A DNA stretch of 64,000 nucleotides from Neisseria sp. Marseille-Q6792 (GTDB lineage: Bacteria > Pseudomonadota > Gammaproteobacteria > Burkholderiales > Neisseriaceae), in the NCBI RefSeq assembly GCF_943181435.1, contig NZ_OW969598.1:930001-994000 (forward strand). The letters run 5' to 3'. Below the pieces are notes generated by a model, which searched no databases, was not told the DNA's origin, and saw nothing but the letters and a program-made list of their open reading frames with translations. A program made the position numbers and the translations under genes. Shown piece after piece: positions 52,929 through 62,912 of the stretch (position 1 is its first letter; every line of letters starts with the position of its first letter).

Positions 52929-54098
52929 TCAGCGTGCGAGTGCCTGTTTCAAATCGTCGATCAAGTCATCGACGTATTCCAAGCCGACCGACAGGCGCAC
53001 CAGTCCCGGGCGGATGTTGGCGGCGAGTTTTTCTTCGGGCTGCATCCTGCCGTGCGTGGTTGTCCACGGATGGGTGATGGTCGAGCGCACGTCGCCGAGG
53101 TTGGCGGTGCGGGAAAAGAGTTCCACGCCGTCCACAACTTTCCACGCCGCTTCTTGATCGGCAACTTCAAAGCCGATGACGATGCCACCGCCGTTTTGCT
53201 GTTTGCGGATAAGCTCTGCCTGCGGATGGTCGGGCAATCCGGTGTAATACACGGCTTGAACCTGCGGCTGCGCTTGCAGCCATTGCGCGATTTTCAGGGC
53301 GTTGTCGAACTGTTTTTCCATACGCAGCGACAGGGTTTCCACGCCGCTCAACAACTGCCACGCATTAAACGGCGACATCGCCAGCCCGCAAGAGTTGCAG
53401 TAAACGGCGACCTGCGCCATCAGTTCTTCCGAACCCGCCAACACGCCGCCCATCACGCGTCCGTGTCCGTCTATGGCTTTGGTCGCGGAGGAAACGGAAA
53501 TATCCGCGCCGTGTTTCAAAGGCTGCGAGCCGACGGGCGACAGCAGGCTGTTGTCCACCACCAAGAGCGCGCCGATGCCGTGCGCCAATTCCGCCAAGGC
53601 TTCCAAGTCGGCCACTTCGCCCAAGGGGTTGGACGGCGTTTCCAAAAACAGCAGTTTGGTGTTGGCTTTGACCGCGGCTTTCCATTCGTTTATATCAGTC
53701 GGCGACACGTGGCTCACTTCGATGCCGAATTTGGTAACGATGTTATTGATAAAGCCGACGGTCGTGCCGAACAGGCTGCGGCTGGAAACCACGTGGTCGC
53801 CCGCCTGCAAAAAGGTAAAAAACGCCGCCTGAATCGCGGACATACCCGTCGAAGTGGCGACCGCGCGTTCCGCACCTTCCAAAGCGGCGATGCGTTTTTC
53901 AAAGGCGGCAGTGGTCGGGTTGGCGGTACGGGTATAAGTGAAGCCTTTGATTTTTTTTGAAAACAAATCGGCAGCGTGTTGGGCGTTGTCCCACATGAAG
54001 CTGCTGGTCAGAAACAAGGCCTGATTGTGTTCGCGGTATTCGGTTTGTTCTTTGCCGCCGCGTATGGCGAGCGTTTGTGGATGGAGTTTTTTGCTCAT
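52929..54098 (-). CDS. metZ: O-succinylhomoserine sulfhydrylase
   Basis: A PLP enzyme of the Cys/Met-metabolism family that makes homocysteine from O-succinylhomoserine and sulfide. The 389-residue protein has the PLP lysine K207 in SVSSATKAIDGHGR, the ARTANPT-type YTRTANPTTAAFEKRI, and TSTGMSAI. Family neighbours include cystathionine gamma-synthase (MetB), so substrate choice between sulfide and cysteine is inferred from overall resemblance to MetZ. A single-gene unit. Confidence 0.93.
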   Translation of the reverse strand: MSKKLHPQTLAIRGGKEQTEYREHNQALFLTSSFMWDNAQHAADLFSKKIKGFTYTRTANPTTAAFEKRIAALEGAERAVATSTGMSAIQAAFFTFLQAGDHVVSSRSLFGTTVGFINNIVTKFGIEVSHVSPTDINEWKAAVKANTKLLFLETPSNPLGEVADLEALAELAHGIGALLVVDNSLLSPVGSQPLKHGADISVSSATKAIDGHGRVMGGVLAGSEELMAQVAVYCNSCGLAMSPFNAWQLLSGVETLSLRMEKQFDNALKIAQWLQAQPQVQAVYYTGLPDHPQAELIRKQQNGGGIVIGFEVADQEAAWKVVDGVELFSRTANLGDVRSTITHPWTTTHGRMQPEEKLAANIRPGLVRLSVGLEYVDDLIDDLKQALAR

Positions 54099-54206
54099 CG
54101 GTAATTCCTCGGTTTTGTCCGTTCAAAAACGGGGTGCGCGCCCGTTGTTTAATTTATTAATATTTTGCGCCTGTTCCATAAGGCTTTCAAGTCGGATGAG
54201 AATGCA

Positions 54207-54238
54207 AATGCCGTCTGAAACGGCTTTCAGACGGCATG
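54207..54238 (-). terminator. DUS-pair terminator after the 256-aa gene
   Basis: Perfect inverted DUS, 5 bp past the stop. Confidence 0.8.
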
Positions 54239-54242
54239 GCAA

Positions 54243-55013
54243 TCAGCGTTTGTATTTTAATTCGTACTTGATGTCGTTGAGGATTTTGCGGACATCGTGT
54301 TCCAACACGTCTTCGACTACCGCACCCGCCTGCTCGTGCAGCATTTGCTGGAGCTGATAAGTAAAGAGTGCCATCTGCTTTTGCACCGCCGTTCGGATGA
54401 TGCCGTTGACGGTATCGGTCAAATGTGGGCGCAGGCGTTTGATCAGCCGTTCGGTCAACTCCTGTTCGGACAGGCAGAACACTTCGCGTCGGTTGACGGC
54501 TTTCGGATTCAGAATATTGATTTGGACGGGCATCAACGTTTCTTCCTCATCGTTCTCCCCGTTTTCCGAAACCGCCTGCTCCTTCATGCCGGACTCTGCC
54601 TCGTCGGCGTTTTCCCCGCCCTCAATCTGTGCAGTTTCAAATTCGACACTGTCTTTTTTTGCATTGAACCAGATTTTCCGCTGCGATTCGATGTGTTTTT
54701 CTGAAACCGACATTTGCAGGGAAGCCTGTGCATTGAGCCAATTTTCCTGAAGAATGACCATCGGGTCGGTTTCGACTTCTTCTCCGCAATCGGCAACGGT
54801 GCTGTTGTGTTCCTCCTGCCATTTCTTCAGATACGCCTTTAACACACGATCTCGGTTTGCATCGTCCAATTTCGGTATCGGCTCTTCCTTTCCGACTTCA
54901 GAGGGTTTGGTCAGCGGCGCATAGGCAGGCGCGGTATTCATACGGCGCGTCTGACGCAGGTTTTCCAGGCGTTTTTCCCAATTCGGCTCTTTATCCTGAT
55001 TGTTTGTATCCAT
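54243..55013 (-). CDS. unidentified 256-aa cytoplasmic protein
   Basis: I do not recognise a family. It is hydrophilic and highly charged, with no signal or TM segment. Residues about 100-170 are rich in Glu/Asp/Asn ([31 protein letters not shown]) and look disordered; the C-terminal 80 residues are predicted helical ([38 protein letters not shown]), possibly a coiled dimer. A Correia element lies 20 bp upstream of the start and may carry or disrupt its promoter. Confidence 0.8.
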
Positions 55014-55032
55014 TTTTTCGGCTTCCGGTTCT

Positions 55033-55189
55033 TGTAGTGGATTAAATTTAAATCAGGACAAGGCGACGAAGCCGCAGACAGTACAGATAGTACGGAACCG
55101 ATTCACTTGGTGCTTCAGCACCTTAGAGAATCGTTCTCTTTGAGCTAAGGCGAGGCAACGCTGTACTGGTTTAAATTTAATCCACTATA
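55033..55189. repeat. Correia element (CREE), long form, 157 bp, variant left end
   Basis: The left end reads TGTAGTGGATTAAATTTAAA (A to G in TATAGTGG); the right end TTTAAATTTAATCCACTATA is canonical. It sits between the divergent 256-aa and 83-aa genes. Confidence 0.93.
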
Positions 55190-55269
55190 ATCTTTGCAGG
55201 CGAGCAAACCCGCGCATAAAGCGCAGTTTGATATAATGGCGCATTTTAACAGATTCATAAGGATCCATC

Positions 55270-55521
55270 ATGAGCAGTATCGAACAGCGTTTGGAATATC
55301 TGGAAGAGGCGAACGACGTGCTGCGTATGCAGAACCACGTCCTGTCCACCGCCTTCAAAGCCCTGATCCGCGCCCTTCCCGCAGACACCGCCGAAGTCGC
55401 GGTCGAGTCGATTCAGCTTGCTTTTGAGGACGCCTTGGCAGAATTGAGCTATGAGGACAGCCCGCATACGGATTTGTTCCACGACGTTACTTATGCGTTT
55501 TTCCGTGAAAAAGAACGTTAA
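55270..55521 (+). CDS. unidentified 83-aa coiled-coil protein
   Basis: A small cytoplasmic protein starting with a heptad-like helix (MSSIEQRLEYLEEANDVLRM, residues 3-40), then an acidic region. It resembles SlyX only in size and helical start and lacks its signature, so it is left unnamed. AAGGA is spaced 6 nt from ATG 55270. It lies 51 bp before the binding-protein gene and is likely co-transcribed. Confidence 0.8.
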   Translation: MSSIEQRLEYLEEANDVLRMQNHVLSTAFKALIRALPADTAEVAVESIQLAFEDALAELSYEDSPHTDLFHDVTYAFFREKER

Positions 55522-55572
55522 TTTTGTGTTAAACTGATTTTTTAGGCTTTTTGATTACCGAAAGGAATTTTG

Positions 55573-56379
55573 ATGAATATGAAAAAATGGATTGCCGCCG
55601 CCCTTGCCTGTTCCGCACTCGCGCTGTCTGCCTGCGGCGGTCAGGGCAAAGATGCCGCCGCGCCTGCCGCCAACCCCGACAAAGTGTACCGCGTGGCTTC
55701 CAACGCCGAGTTTGCTCCCTTTGAATCTTTAGACTCGAAAGGCAATGTCGAAGGTTTCGATGTGGATTTGATGAACGCAATGGCGAAGGCGGGCAATTTT
55801 AAAATCGAATTCAAACACCAGCCGTGGGACAGCCTTTTCCCCGCCTTGAACAACGGCGATGCGGACATCGTCATGTCGGGCGTAACCATTACCGACGACC
55901 GCAAACAGTCTATGGACTTCAGCGACCCATATTTTGAAATCACCCAAGTCGTCCTCGTTCCGAAAGGCAAAAAAGTATCTTCTTCCGACGATTTGAAAAA
56001 GATGAACAAAGTCGGCGTGGTTACCGGCTACACAGGCGATTTCTCCGTATCCAAACTCTTGGGCAGCGACAATCCGAAAATCGCGCGCTTTGAAAGCGTT
56101 CCCCTGATTATCAAAGAATTGGAAAACGGCGGCTTGGATTCCGTAGTCAGCGACAGCGCGGTCATTGCCAATTATGTGAAAAACAACCCGGCCAAAGGGA
56201 TGGACTTCGTTACCCTGCCCGACTTCACCACTGAACACTACGGTATCGCGGTACGCAAAGGCGACGAAGCGACCGTCAAAATGCTGAACGATGCGTTGAA
56301 AAAAGTACGTGAAAGCGGCGAATACGACAAAATCTACGCCAAATATTTTGCCAAAGAGGACGGACAGGCCGCAAAATAA
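55573..56379 (+). CDS. amino-acid ABC transporter binding lipoprotein
   Basis: A 268-residue family 3 (polar amino acid) solute-binding lipoprotein: lipobox LSAC (C21), then YRVASNAEFAPFESLDSKGN and EGFDVDLMNAMAKAG, with DIVMSGVTITDDRKQSMDFS as the domain signature. The ligand may be arginine, cystine or another polar amino acid; not decidable here. ATG 55573 has AAGGA with a 6-nt spacer. No permease or ATPase gene is adjacent. It ends at a DUS terminator. Confidence 0.92.
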   Translation: MNMKKWIAAALACSALALSACGGQGKDAAAPAANPDKVYRVASNAEFAPFESLDSKGNVEGFDVDLMNAMAKAGNFKIEFKHQPWDSLFPALNNGDADIVMSGVTITDDRKQSMDFSDPYFEITQVVLVPKGKKVSSSDDLKKMNKVGVVTGYTGDFSVSKLLGSDNPKIARFESVPLIIKELENGGLDSVVSDSAVIANYVKNNPAKGMDFVTLPDFTTEHYGIAVRKGDEATVKMLNDALKKVRESGEYDKIYAKYFAKEDGQAAK

Positions 56380-56393
56380 GCCCCGTCTAAACA

Positions 56394-56428
56394 AAATGCC
56401 GTCTGAAACAGTTTCAGACGGCATTTCT
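56394..56428 (+). terminator. DUS-pair terminator after the binding-protein gene
   Basis: Perfect inverted DUS with a short loop, 14 bp past the stop. Confidence 0.8.
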
Positions 56429-56880
56429 CATAAGAAACAGAGAGCGCACCGATTTCAAATAAAACCGCATATACCATCCTCTGAATAAGGTTCATTCATA
56501 TCTTTCCCAACCATGCCGTCTGAAAACACGAAATAAGATATACGGGCAACTTTGCTCATCCGACAAACTATTGTAGACTACGCCCAATAGCTTGGAAATT
56601 CCCGTAAAATAACGCCGCTGGTACTGAAAATCAAATTTGGGGCAAGCCCGTAATAAAACCTGCCTTCTGCTGTTTCGCCATGTCGGCAAAGTTTAAGCCG
56701 TAAATCACAGGCTTGAAACCGGCATCGCGGCAGGTCATTAAAATCAGAATATTATCATTTTTACATTGCCTTACCATATAACTGCCGGCACGATTACATT
56801 TCAAATGAACAATCCACGCCATACGTTTTAAAACAACAACCAAACCACCTGCTACCATAACTTTGAAAAGGAACACAATC
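56429..56880. other. intergenic region upstream of the fumarase gene
   Basis: About 450 bp. It holds a solitary DUS (56514) and a minus-strand frame (56631-56822, listed separately). The last 60 bp are the probable leader of the fumarase gene. No repeat element. Confidence 0.4.
56631..56822 (-). CDS. doubtful 63-aa cysteine-containing frame
   Basis: Two similar segments (CNRAGSYMV and CRDAGFKPVIYG) spaced about 27 residues apart look like a zinc-ribbon pair in which the second cysteine of each knuckle is Ala. There is no Shine-Dalgarno at ATG 56822, and the frame continues upstream into the fumarase leader. It may be a relic or chance. Confidence 0.25.
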   Translation of the reverse strand: MAWIVHLKCNRAGSYMVRQCKNDNILILMTCRDAGFKPVIYGLNFADMAKQQKAGFITGLPQI

Positions 56881-58404
56881 ATGACCGTCATCAAACAGGA
56901 AGACTTTATCCAAAGCATTTGCGATGCCTTCCAATTCATCAGCTATTACCATCCGAAAGACTACATCGACGCGCTTTATAAGGCGTGGCAGAAGGAAGAA
57001 AATCCTGCCGCCAAAGACGCGATGACGCAGATTTTGGTCAACAGCCGTATGTGTGCGGAAAACAACCGCCCCATCTGCCAAGATACCGGTATCGCGACCG
57101 TCTTCCTCAAAGTCGGCATGAACGTCCAATGGGATGCGGATATGAGCGTGGAAGAGATGGTTAACGAAGGCGTGCGCCGCGCCTACACTTGGGAAGGCAA
57201 CACCCTGCGTGCGTCCGTCCTCGCCGACCCGGCCGGCAAACGTCAAAATACCAAAGACAACACCCCCGCCGTCATCCACATGAGCATCGTGCCGGGCGAC
57301 AAAATCGAAGTAACCTGCGCGGCAAAAGGCGGCGGCTCTGAAAACAAATCCAAACTCGCCATGCTCAACCCTTCCGACAACATCGTCGATTGGGTATTGA
57401 AAACCATCCCGACGATGGGCGCGGGCTGGTGTCCTCCCGGCATCTTGGGCATCGGCATCGGCGGCACGCCCGAAAAAGCCGTGCTGATGGCGAAAGAATC
57501 CCTGATGAGCCACATCGACATCCAAGAATTGCAGGAAAAAGCCGCGTCCGGTGCAGAATTGTCCACCACCGAAGCCCTGCGCCTCGAACTCTTTGAAAAG
57601 GTCAACGCGCTGGGCATCGGCGCGCAAGGTTTGGGCGGTCTGACCACCGTGTTGGACGTCAAAATCCTCGATTACCCGACCCATGCCGCTTCTAAGCCGA
57701 TTGCGATGATTCCGAACTGCGCCGCCACCCGCCACGTCGAGTTCGAATTGGACGGCTCAGGCCCTGTCGAACTCACACCGCCGCGCGTCGAAGACTGGCC
57801 CGATTTGACTTACAGCCCCGACAACGGCAAACGCGTCGATGTCGATAAGCTGACCAAAGAAGAAGTCGCCAGCTGGAAAACCGGCGACGTATTGCTGTTG
57901 AACGGCAAAATCCTCACCGGCCGCGATGCCGCACACAAACGCCTCGTCGATATGCTCGACAAAGGCGAAGAATTGCCCGTCGATTTCACCAACCGCCTGA
58001 TTTACTACGTCGGTCCCGTCGATCCGGTCGGCGATGAAGTCGTCGGCCCCGCAGGTCCGACCACCGCCACCCGCATGGACAAATTCACCCGCCAAATGCT
58101 CGAACAAACCGGCCTCTTGGGCATGATCGGCAAATCCGAGCGCGGCGCGGCCACCTGCGAAGCCATCGCCGACAACAAAGCCGTGTACCTCATGGCAGTC
58201 GGCGGCGCGGCATACCTCGTGGCAAAAGCCATCAAATCCTCCAAAGTCTTAGCGTTCCCCGAATTGGGTATGGAAGCCATTTACGAATTTGAAGTCAAAG
58301 ATATGCCCGTAACCGTCGCCGTGGACAGCAAAGGCGAATCCATCCACGCCACCGCCCCGCGCAAATGGCAGGCGAAAATCGGCATCATCCCCGTCGAATC
58401 TTGA
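56881..58404 (+). CDS. fumarate hydratase, class I (iron-sulfur)
   Basis: An oxygen-sensitive 4Fe-4S fumarase converting fumarate and malate in the TCA cycle. The 507-residue protein has cluster cysteines in NRPICQDTG (C66), PNCAATRH (C280) and RGAATCEA (C426), with the alpha domain first and the beta domain (about 330-507) fused, as in E. coli FumA/FumB. AAGGA is spaced 9 nt from ATG 56881; an ATG six codons earlier (MKRNTIM) overlaps this Shine-Dalgarno and is rejected. Confidence 0.95.
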   Translation: MTVIKQEDFIQSICDAFQFISYYHPKDYIDALYKAWQKEENPAAKDAMTQILVNSRMCAENNRPICQDTGIATVFLKVGMNVQWDADMSVEEMVNEGVRRAYTWEGNTLRASVLADPAGKRQNTKDNTPAVIHMSIVPGDKIEVTCAAKGGGSENKSKLAMLNPSDNIVDWVLKTIPTMGAGWCPPGILGIGIGGTPEKAVLMAKESLMSHIDIQELQEKAASGAELSTTEALRLELFEKVNALGIGAQGLGGLTTVLDVKILDYPTHAASKPIAMIPNCAATRHVEFELDGSGPVELTPPRVEDWPDLTYSPDNGKRVDVDKLTKEEVASWKTGDVLLLNGKILTGRDAAHKRLVDMLDKGEELPVDFTNRLIYYVGPVDPVGDEVVGPAGPTTATRMDKFTRQMLEQTGLLGMIGKSERGAATCEAIADNKAVYLMAVGGAAYLVAKAIKSSKVLAFPELGMEAIYEFEVKDMPVTVAVDSKGESIHATAPRKWQAKIGIIPVES

Positions 58405-58407
58405 GGC

Positions 58408-58450
58408 GCAATGCCGTCTGAACGCAAAATCTGCCTTCAGACGGCATTTC
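58408..58450 (+). terminator. DUS-pair terminator after the fumarase gene
   Basis: Perfect DUS arms with a loop of about 12 nt, 5 bp past the stop. Confidence 0.8.
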
Positions 58451-58501
58451 CGCCCCCGGTTGCGGTACAATCCCCCATTTCATCACCCGGCGACCCACAC
58501 C

Positions 58502-59914
58502 GTGAAAATCCTCATTTTAGGCAACGGGCAGGTAGGTTCTACCGTCGCACAAAACCTTGCCGCCATACCCAACAACGACGTAACCGTTATCGACATCGAC
58601 GAAAAAGCATTGCAGGAAACAGGCAGCCGCCTCGATGTCCAAACCGTTTTCGGCAACGGCGCATCCCCCTTCACATTAGAACGCGCTGGTGCGGAAGATG
58701 CCGACTTGCTGCTCGCGCTCTCCCGCAGCGACGAAACCAACATCGTCGCCTGCAAAGTTGCCGCCGATCTGTTCAACATCCCCGGCCGCATCGCGCGCGT
58801 CCGTTCCAGCGAATACCTCGAATACCTCAGCCCCAAGCTCGAAAACAACGAAAACGGCAGCCTTTCCATATTCGGCATAACCGAAACCATCAGCCCCGAA
58901 CAGCTCGTTACCGAACAGCTTGCCGGTCTGATAGACTGCCCGGGCGCATTGCAGGTTTTACGTTTTGCAGACGACCGCGTGCGAATGGTCATCATACAGG
59001 CGCGGCGCGGCGGGCTGCTCGTCAACCGCGAAATCGCCGACATCGCCCAAGATTTGCCCGACGGGGCCGACTGCCAAATCTGCGCCGTTTACCGCAACAA
59101 CCGCCTCATCGTCCCCACGCCGCAAACCGTCATCATCGAAGGCGACGAAATCCTGTTTGCCGCCGCCGCCGAAAACATCGGCGCGGTCATACCCGAATTG
59201 CGCCCCAAAGAAACCAGCACCCGCCGCATTATGATTGCCGGCGGCGGCAACATCGGCTACCGCCTCGCCAAGCAGCTCGAACACGCATACAACGTCAAAA
59301 TCATCGAATGCCGGCCGCGCCGCGCCGAATGGATAGCCGAAAACCTCGACAACACCCTCGTCCTGCAAGGTTCGGCAACCGACGAAACCCTGCTCGACAA
59401 CGAATACATCGACGAAATCGACGTATTCTGCGCCCTGACCAACGACGACGAAAGCAACATTATGTCCGCCCTTTTGGCGAAAAACCTCGGCGCGAAGCGC
59501 GTTATCGGCATCGTCAACCGCTCAAGCTACGTCGATTTGCTCGAAGGTAACAAAATCGACATCGTCGTTTCCCCCCACCTCATCACCATCGGCTCGATAC
59601 TCGCCCACATCCGGCGCGGCGACATCGTTGCCGTCCACCCCATCCGGCGCGGCACGGCGGAAGCCATCGAAGTCGTCGCACACGGCGACAAAAAAACTTC
59701 CGCCATCATCGGCAGGCGCATCAGCGGCATCAAATGGCCCGAAGGCTGCCACATTGCCGCCGTCGTCCGCGCCGAAACCGGCGAAACCATTATGGGACAC
59801 CATACCGAAACCGTCATCCAAGACGGCGACCACATCATCTTTTTCGTCTCGCGCCGGCGCATCCTGAACGAACTGGAAAAACTCATCCAAGTCAAAATGG
59901 GCTTTTTCGGATAA
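58502..59914 (+). CDS. trkA: Trk potassium uptake regulator TrkA
   Basis: A cytoplasmic NAD(H)-binding subunit that gates the TrkH/TrkG potassium channel. The 470-residue protein has two RCK-N/RCK-C repeats: LILGNGQVGSTVAQNL at about 4-19 and IMIAGGGNIGYRLAKQL at about 243-259, each followed by a C-terminal ligand domain. The family N-terminus begins at the GTG at 58502 (V/MKILILGNG); the ATG at 58460 gives 14 unconserved residues. No strong Shine-Dalgarno. The channel gene is not in the window. Confidence 0.92.
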   Translation: MKILILGNGQVGSTVAQNLAAIPNNDVTVIDIDEKALQETGSRLDVQTVFGNGASPFTLERAGAEDADLLLALSRSDETNIVACKVAADLFNIPGRIARVRSSEYLEYLSPKLENNENGSLSIFGITETISPEQLVTEQLAGLIDCPGALQVLRFADDRVRMVIIQARRGGLLVNREIADIAQDLPDGADCQICAVYRNNRLIVPTPQTVIIEGDEILFAAAAENIGAVIPELRPKETSTRRIMIAGGGNIGYRLAKQLEHAYNVKIIECRPRRAEWIAENLDNTLVLQGSATDETLLDNEYIDEIDVFCALTNDDESNIMSALLAKNLGAKRVIGIVNRSSYVDLLEGNKIDIVVSPHLITIGSILAHIRRGDIVAVHPIRRGTAEAIEVVAHGDKKTSAIIGRRISGIKWPEGCHIAAVVRAETGETIMGHHTETVIQDGDHIIFFVSRRRILNELEKLIQVKMGFFG

Positions 59915-59966
59915 ACCGCCCCATTCCGGACACATTGCCGCCAAGCGGTATGGAAGCAGAAATAAT

Positions 59967-60039
59967 GGCAGGGCGGGCTTCAGAAACAATGGTAGGGTGA
60001 GCTTCAAAAACAATGGTAGGGTGGGCTTCAGCCCACCGC
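59967..60039. repeat. three degenerate 24-bp GGTAGGGTGGGC repeats
   Basis: Units start at 59967, 59991 and 60015 (GGCAGGGCGGGCTTCAG, GGTAGGGTGAGCTTCAA, GGTAGGGTGGGCTTCAG); the third ends in the palindrome GGGCTTCAGCCC seen at 42093. Confidence 0.75.
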
Positions 60040-60059
60040 TTCAGACGGCATCCGCCCTC

Positions 60060-60835
60060 CCCGTCATTCCCGCGTAAGCGGGAATCCAAACCATTGGGCA
60101 ACAGCAATATTCAAAGATTATCTGAAAGTCCGAGATTCTAGATTCCCGTTTTCACGGGAATGACGAAAAGTGGCGGGAATGACGAGGTTTCAGACGGCAT
60201 CAAATGCCTTGTCAGGCTTCAGACGGCATCGTCCACCCTCCACCGTCATTCCCGCGCAGGCGGGAATCCGGTTTGTTCGGTTTCAGTTGTTTTTGGGTTT
60301 CGGGTAATTTCCAAATCGTCATTCCCGCGCAGGCGGGAATCCAGACCTTGGGGTAGCGGCAATATTCAAAGGTTATCTGAAGATTTAGAGATTCTAGATT
60401 CCCGTTTTCACGGGAATGACGAAAAGTGGCGGGAATCCAGACCGTCGGGTAGCAGCAATATTCAAAAACCCGTCATTCCCGCGCAGGCGGGAATCCAGAC
60501 CTTAGAACAACGGCAATATTCAAAGGTTAGCTGAAAATTTAGAGATTCTAGATTCCCGTTTTCACGGGAATGACGAAAAGTGGCGGGAATCCAGACCATT
60601 GGGCAGCGGCAATATTCAAAGGTTATAAAAAACCCGTCATTCCCGCGCAGGCGGGAATCCAGACCTTGGGACAGCGGCAATATTCAAAGGTTAGCTGAAA
60701 CTTTAGAGATTCTAGATTCCCGCTTTCGCGGGAATGACGAAGAGTTGCGGGAATAATGGAAAGCTATGGGAATAACGAAGGGTTAAAGTAATCACGGGAT
60801 GGTGTTCGCGGGAATATAAATTTAAATAATTCAAA
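60060..60835. repeat. NIME array 3a (dRS3/RS repeats)
   Basis: Repeated dRS3 20-mers and RS units, left of the small GIY-YIG gene. Several units share GCGGCAATATTCAAAGGTTA. Fills the interval from trkA. Confidence 0.92.
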
Positions 60836-60845
60836 AGGGTATCAT

Positions 60846-61130
60846 ATGCAGCCTGCGGTTTATATTTTAGCAAACCAACGTAATGGCACGTTATACATTG
60901 GCGTTACATCTGATTTGGTGCAACGTATTTACCAACATAGGGAGCATTTGATTGAGGGATTTACATCACGGTACAACGTTACTATGCTGGTTTGGTATGA
61001 ACTGCATCCTACGATGGAGAGTGCAATTACTCGGGAAAAACAGTTGAAGAAATGGAACAGGGCTTGGAAATTGCAACTGATTGAAGAAAATAATGTTTCT
61101 TGGCGGGATTTATGGTTTGATATTATTTAG
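60846..61130 (+). CDS. small GIY-YIG domain protein (YhbQ/UPF0213-like)
   Basis: A 94-residue protein that is a single GIY-YIG domain: AVYILANQRNGTLYIGVTSD at 4-23, the catalytic-site arginine in LVQRIYQHRE, and EKQLKKWNRAWKLQLIE near the C-terminus, a common motif of this subfamily. These are putative endonucleases with no firm function. AAGGG is spaced 6 nt from ATG 60846. Repeat arrays flank it on both sides with dRS3 copies close to each end. Confidence 0.85.
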   Translation: MQPAVYILANQRNGTLYIGVTSDLVQRIYQHREHLIEGFTSRYNVTMLVWYELHPTMESAITREKQLKKWNRAWKLQLIEENNVSWRDLWFDII

Positions 61131-62755
61131 CCCGTCATTCCCGCGCAGGCGGGAATCTAGACCTTCGGGCGACGGCAATATTCAAAGATTATCTGAAAAT
61201 TTAGAGATTCTAGATTCCCGTTTTCACGGGAATCCGGCCCTTGGGATAGCAGCAATATTCAAAGGTTATAAAAGACCCGTCATTCCCGCGCAGGCGGGAA
61301 TCCAGACCATTGGACAGCGGCAATATTCAAAAATTATCTGAAAGTTTGAGGTTCTGGATTCCCGTTTTCACGGGAATGACGAAAAGTGGCGGGAATGACG
61401 GGAATGGCGAAGTTTCAGACGGCATCATCCACCCTTCGCGCCGTCATTCCCGCGCAGGCGGGAATCCAAACCATTGGGCAGCAGCAGCCTTAAAGGTTAT
61501 AAAAGACTCGTCATTCCCACGAAAGTGGGAATCCAGACCTGTCGGCACGGAAACTTATCGGATAAAACGGTTTCTTCAACCCTACGCTCTAGATTCCCGT
61601 TTTCACGGGAATGACGAAGGGTGCGGGAATGACGAGGTTTCAGACGGCATCAAATGCCTTACGGCATCGTCCCCCACCGTCATTCCCGCGCAGGCGGGAA
61701 TCTAGACCTTCGGGCGACGGCAATATTCAAAGATTATCTGAAAGTTTGAGATTCTAGATTCCCGTTTTCACGGGAATGACGAAAAGTGGCGGGAATGACG
61801 AAGTTTCAGACGGCATCGTCCCCCACCGTCATTCCCGCGCAGGCGGGAATCCAGACCTTGGGGTAGCGGCAATATTCAAAGGTTGTCTGCAAATTTAGAG
61901 GTTCCAGATTCCCGCTTTCGCGGGAATGACGAAAAGTGGCGGGAACCCAGACCGTCGGGTAGCAGCAATATTCAAAGGTTATAAAAGACCCGTCATTCCC
62001 GCGCAGGCGGGAATCCAGACCTTAGAACAACGGCAATATTCAAAGGTTAGCTGAAAATTTAGAGATTCTAGATTCCCGTTTTCACGGGAATGACGAAAAG
62101 TGGCGGGAATCCAGACCGTCGGGTAGCAGCAATATTCAAAAACCCGTCATTCCCGCGCAGGCGGGAATCTAGACCTTCGGGCGACGGCAATATTCAAAGA
62201 TTATCTGAAAGTTTGAGATTCTAGATTCCCGTTTTCACGGGAATGACGAAAAGTGGCGGGAATCCAGACCGTCGGGTAGCAGCAATATTCAAAAACCCGT
62301 CATTCCCGCGCAGGCGGGAATCCAGACCTTGGAGCGGAGGAAATATTCAAAGGTTGGCTGAAGCTTTAGAGATTCTAGATTCCCGTTTTCACGGGAATGA
62401 CGAAGTTTCAGACGGCATCGTCCACCGCCGTCATTCCCATCTCGGACTGTCGGACAGCGGCAGTTTTTAAAGGTTATAAAAGCCCCGTCATTCCCGCGCA
62501 GGCGGGAATCCAGACCTTAGAACAACAGCAATATTCAAAGGTTAGCTGAAGCTTTAGAGATTCTAGATTCCCGCTTTCGCGGGAATGACGAAAAGTGGCG
62601 GGAATCCAGACCTTGGGATAGCGGCAATATTCAAAAACCCGTCATTCCCGCGCAGGCGGGAATCCAGACCATTGGATAGCGGCAATATTCAAAGATTATC
62701 TGAAAGTTTGAGATTCTAGATTCCCGCTTTTGCGGGAATGACGAAGAGTGTGGAA
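61131..62755. repeat. NIME array 3b (dRS3/RS repeats)
   Basis: The largest array, about 1.6 kb of dRS3 20-mers with RS units, interrupted by single DUS copies. Some blocks recur almost unchanged (for example the block around 60440-60560 recurs near 61950-62070). No gene is supported inside it. Confidence 0.92.
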
Positions 62756-62852
62756 ATAACGAAAAGTCGTGATAACGGCGTGCGCGGATGCCGTCTGAAA
62801 CTCCGTCCCCCGCCCCAACAAAAAAACCGCCCCAATCAACAAATCCCCCCGA

Positions 62853-62897
62853 CAAAAAAACAATCCGGAACGCGTCTGACCGTTCCGGATTGTTTTC
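62853..62897 (-). terminator. intrinsic terminator of the autotransporter gene
   Basis: A 12-bp stem CAATCCGGAACG/CGTTCCGGATTG followed on the minus strand by seven T residues; not DUS based. Confidence 0.85.
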
Positions 62898-62912
62898 AGG
62901 CGCATCCGCGCA

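Noticed and set aside
58411..59550. 379-codon Arg-rich frame on the plus strand
   Set aside because: A wrong-frame shadow of trkA; extreme Arg/Gln content.
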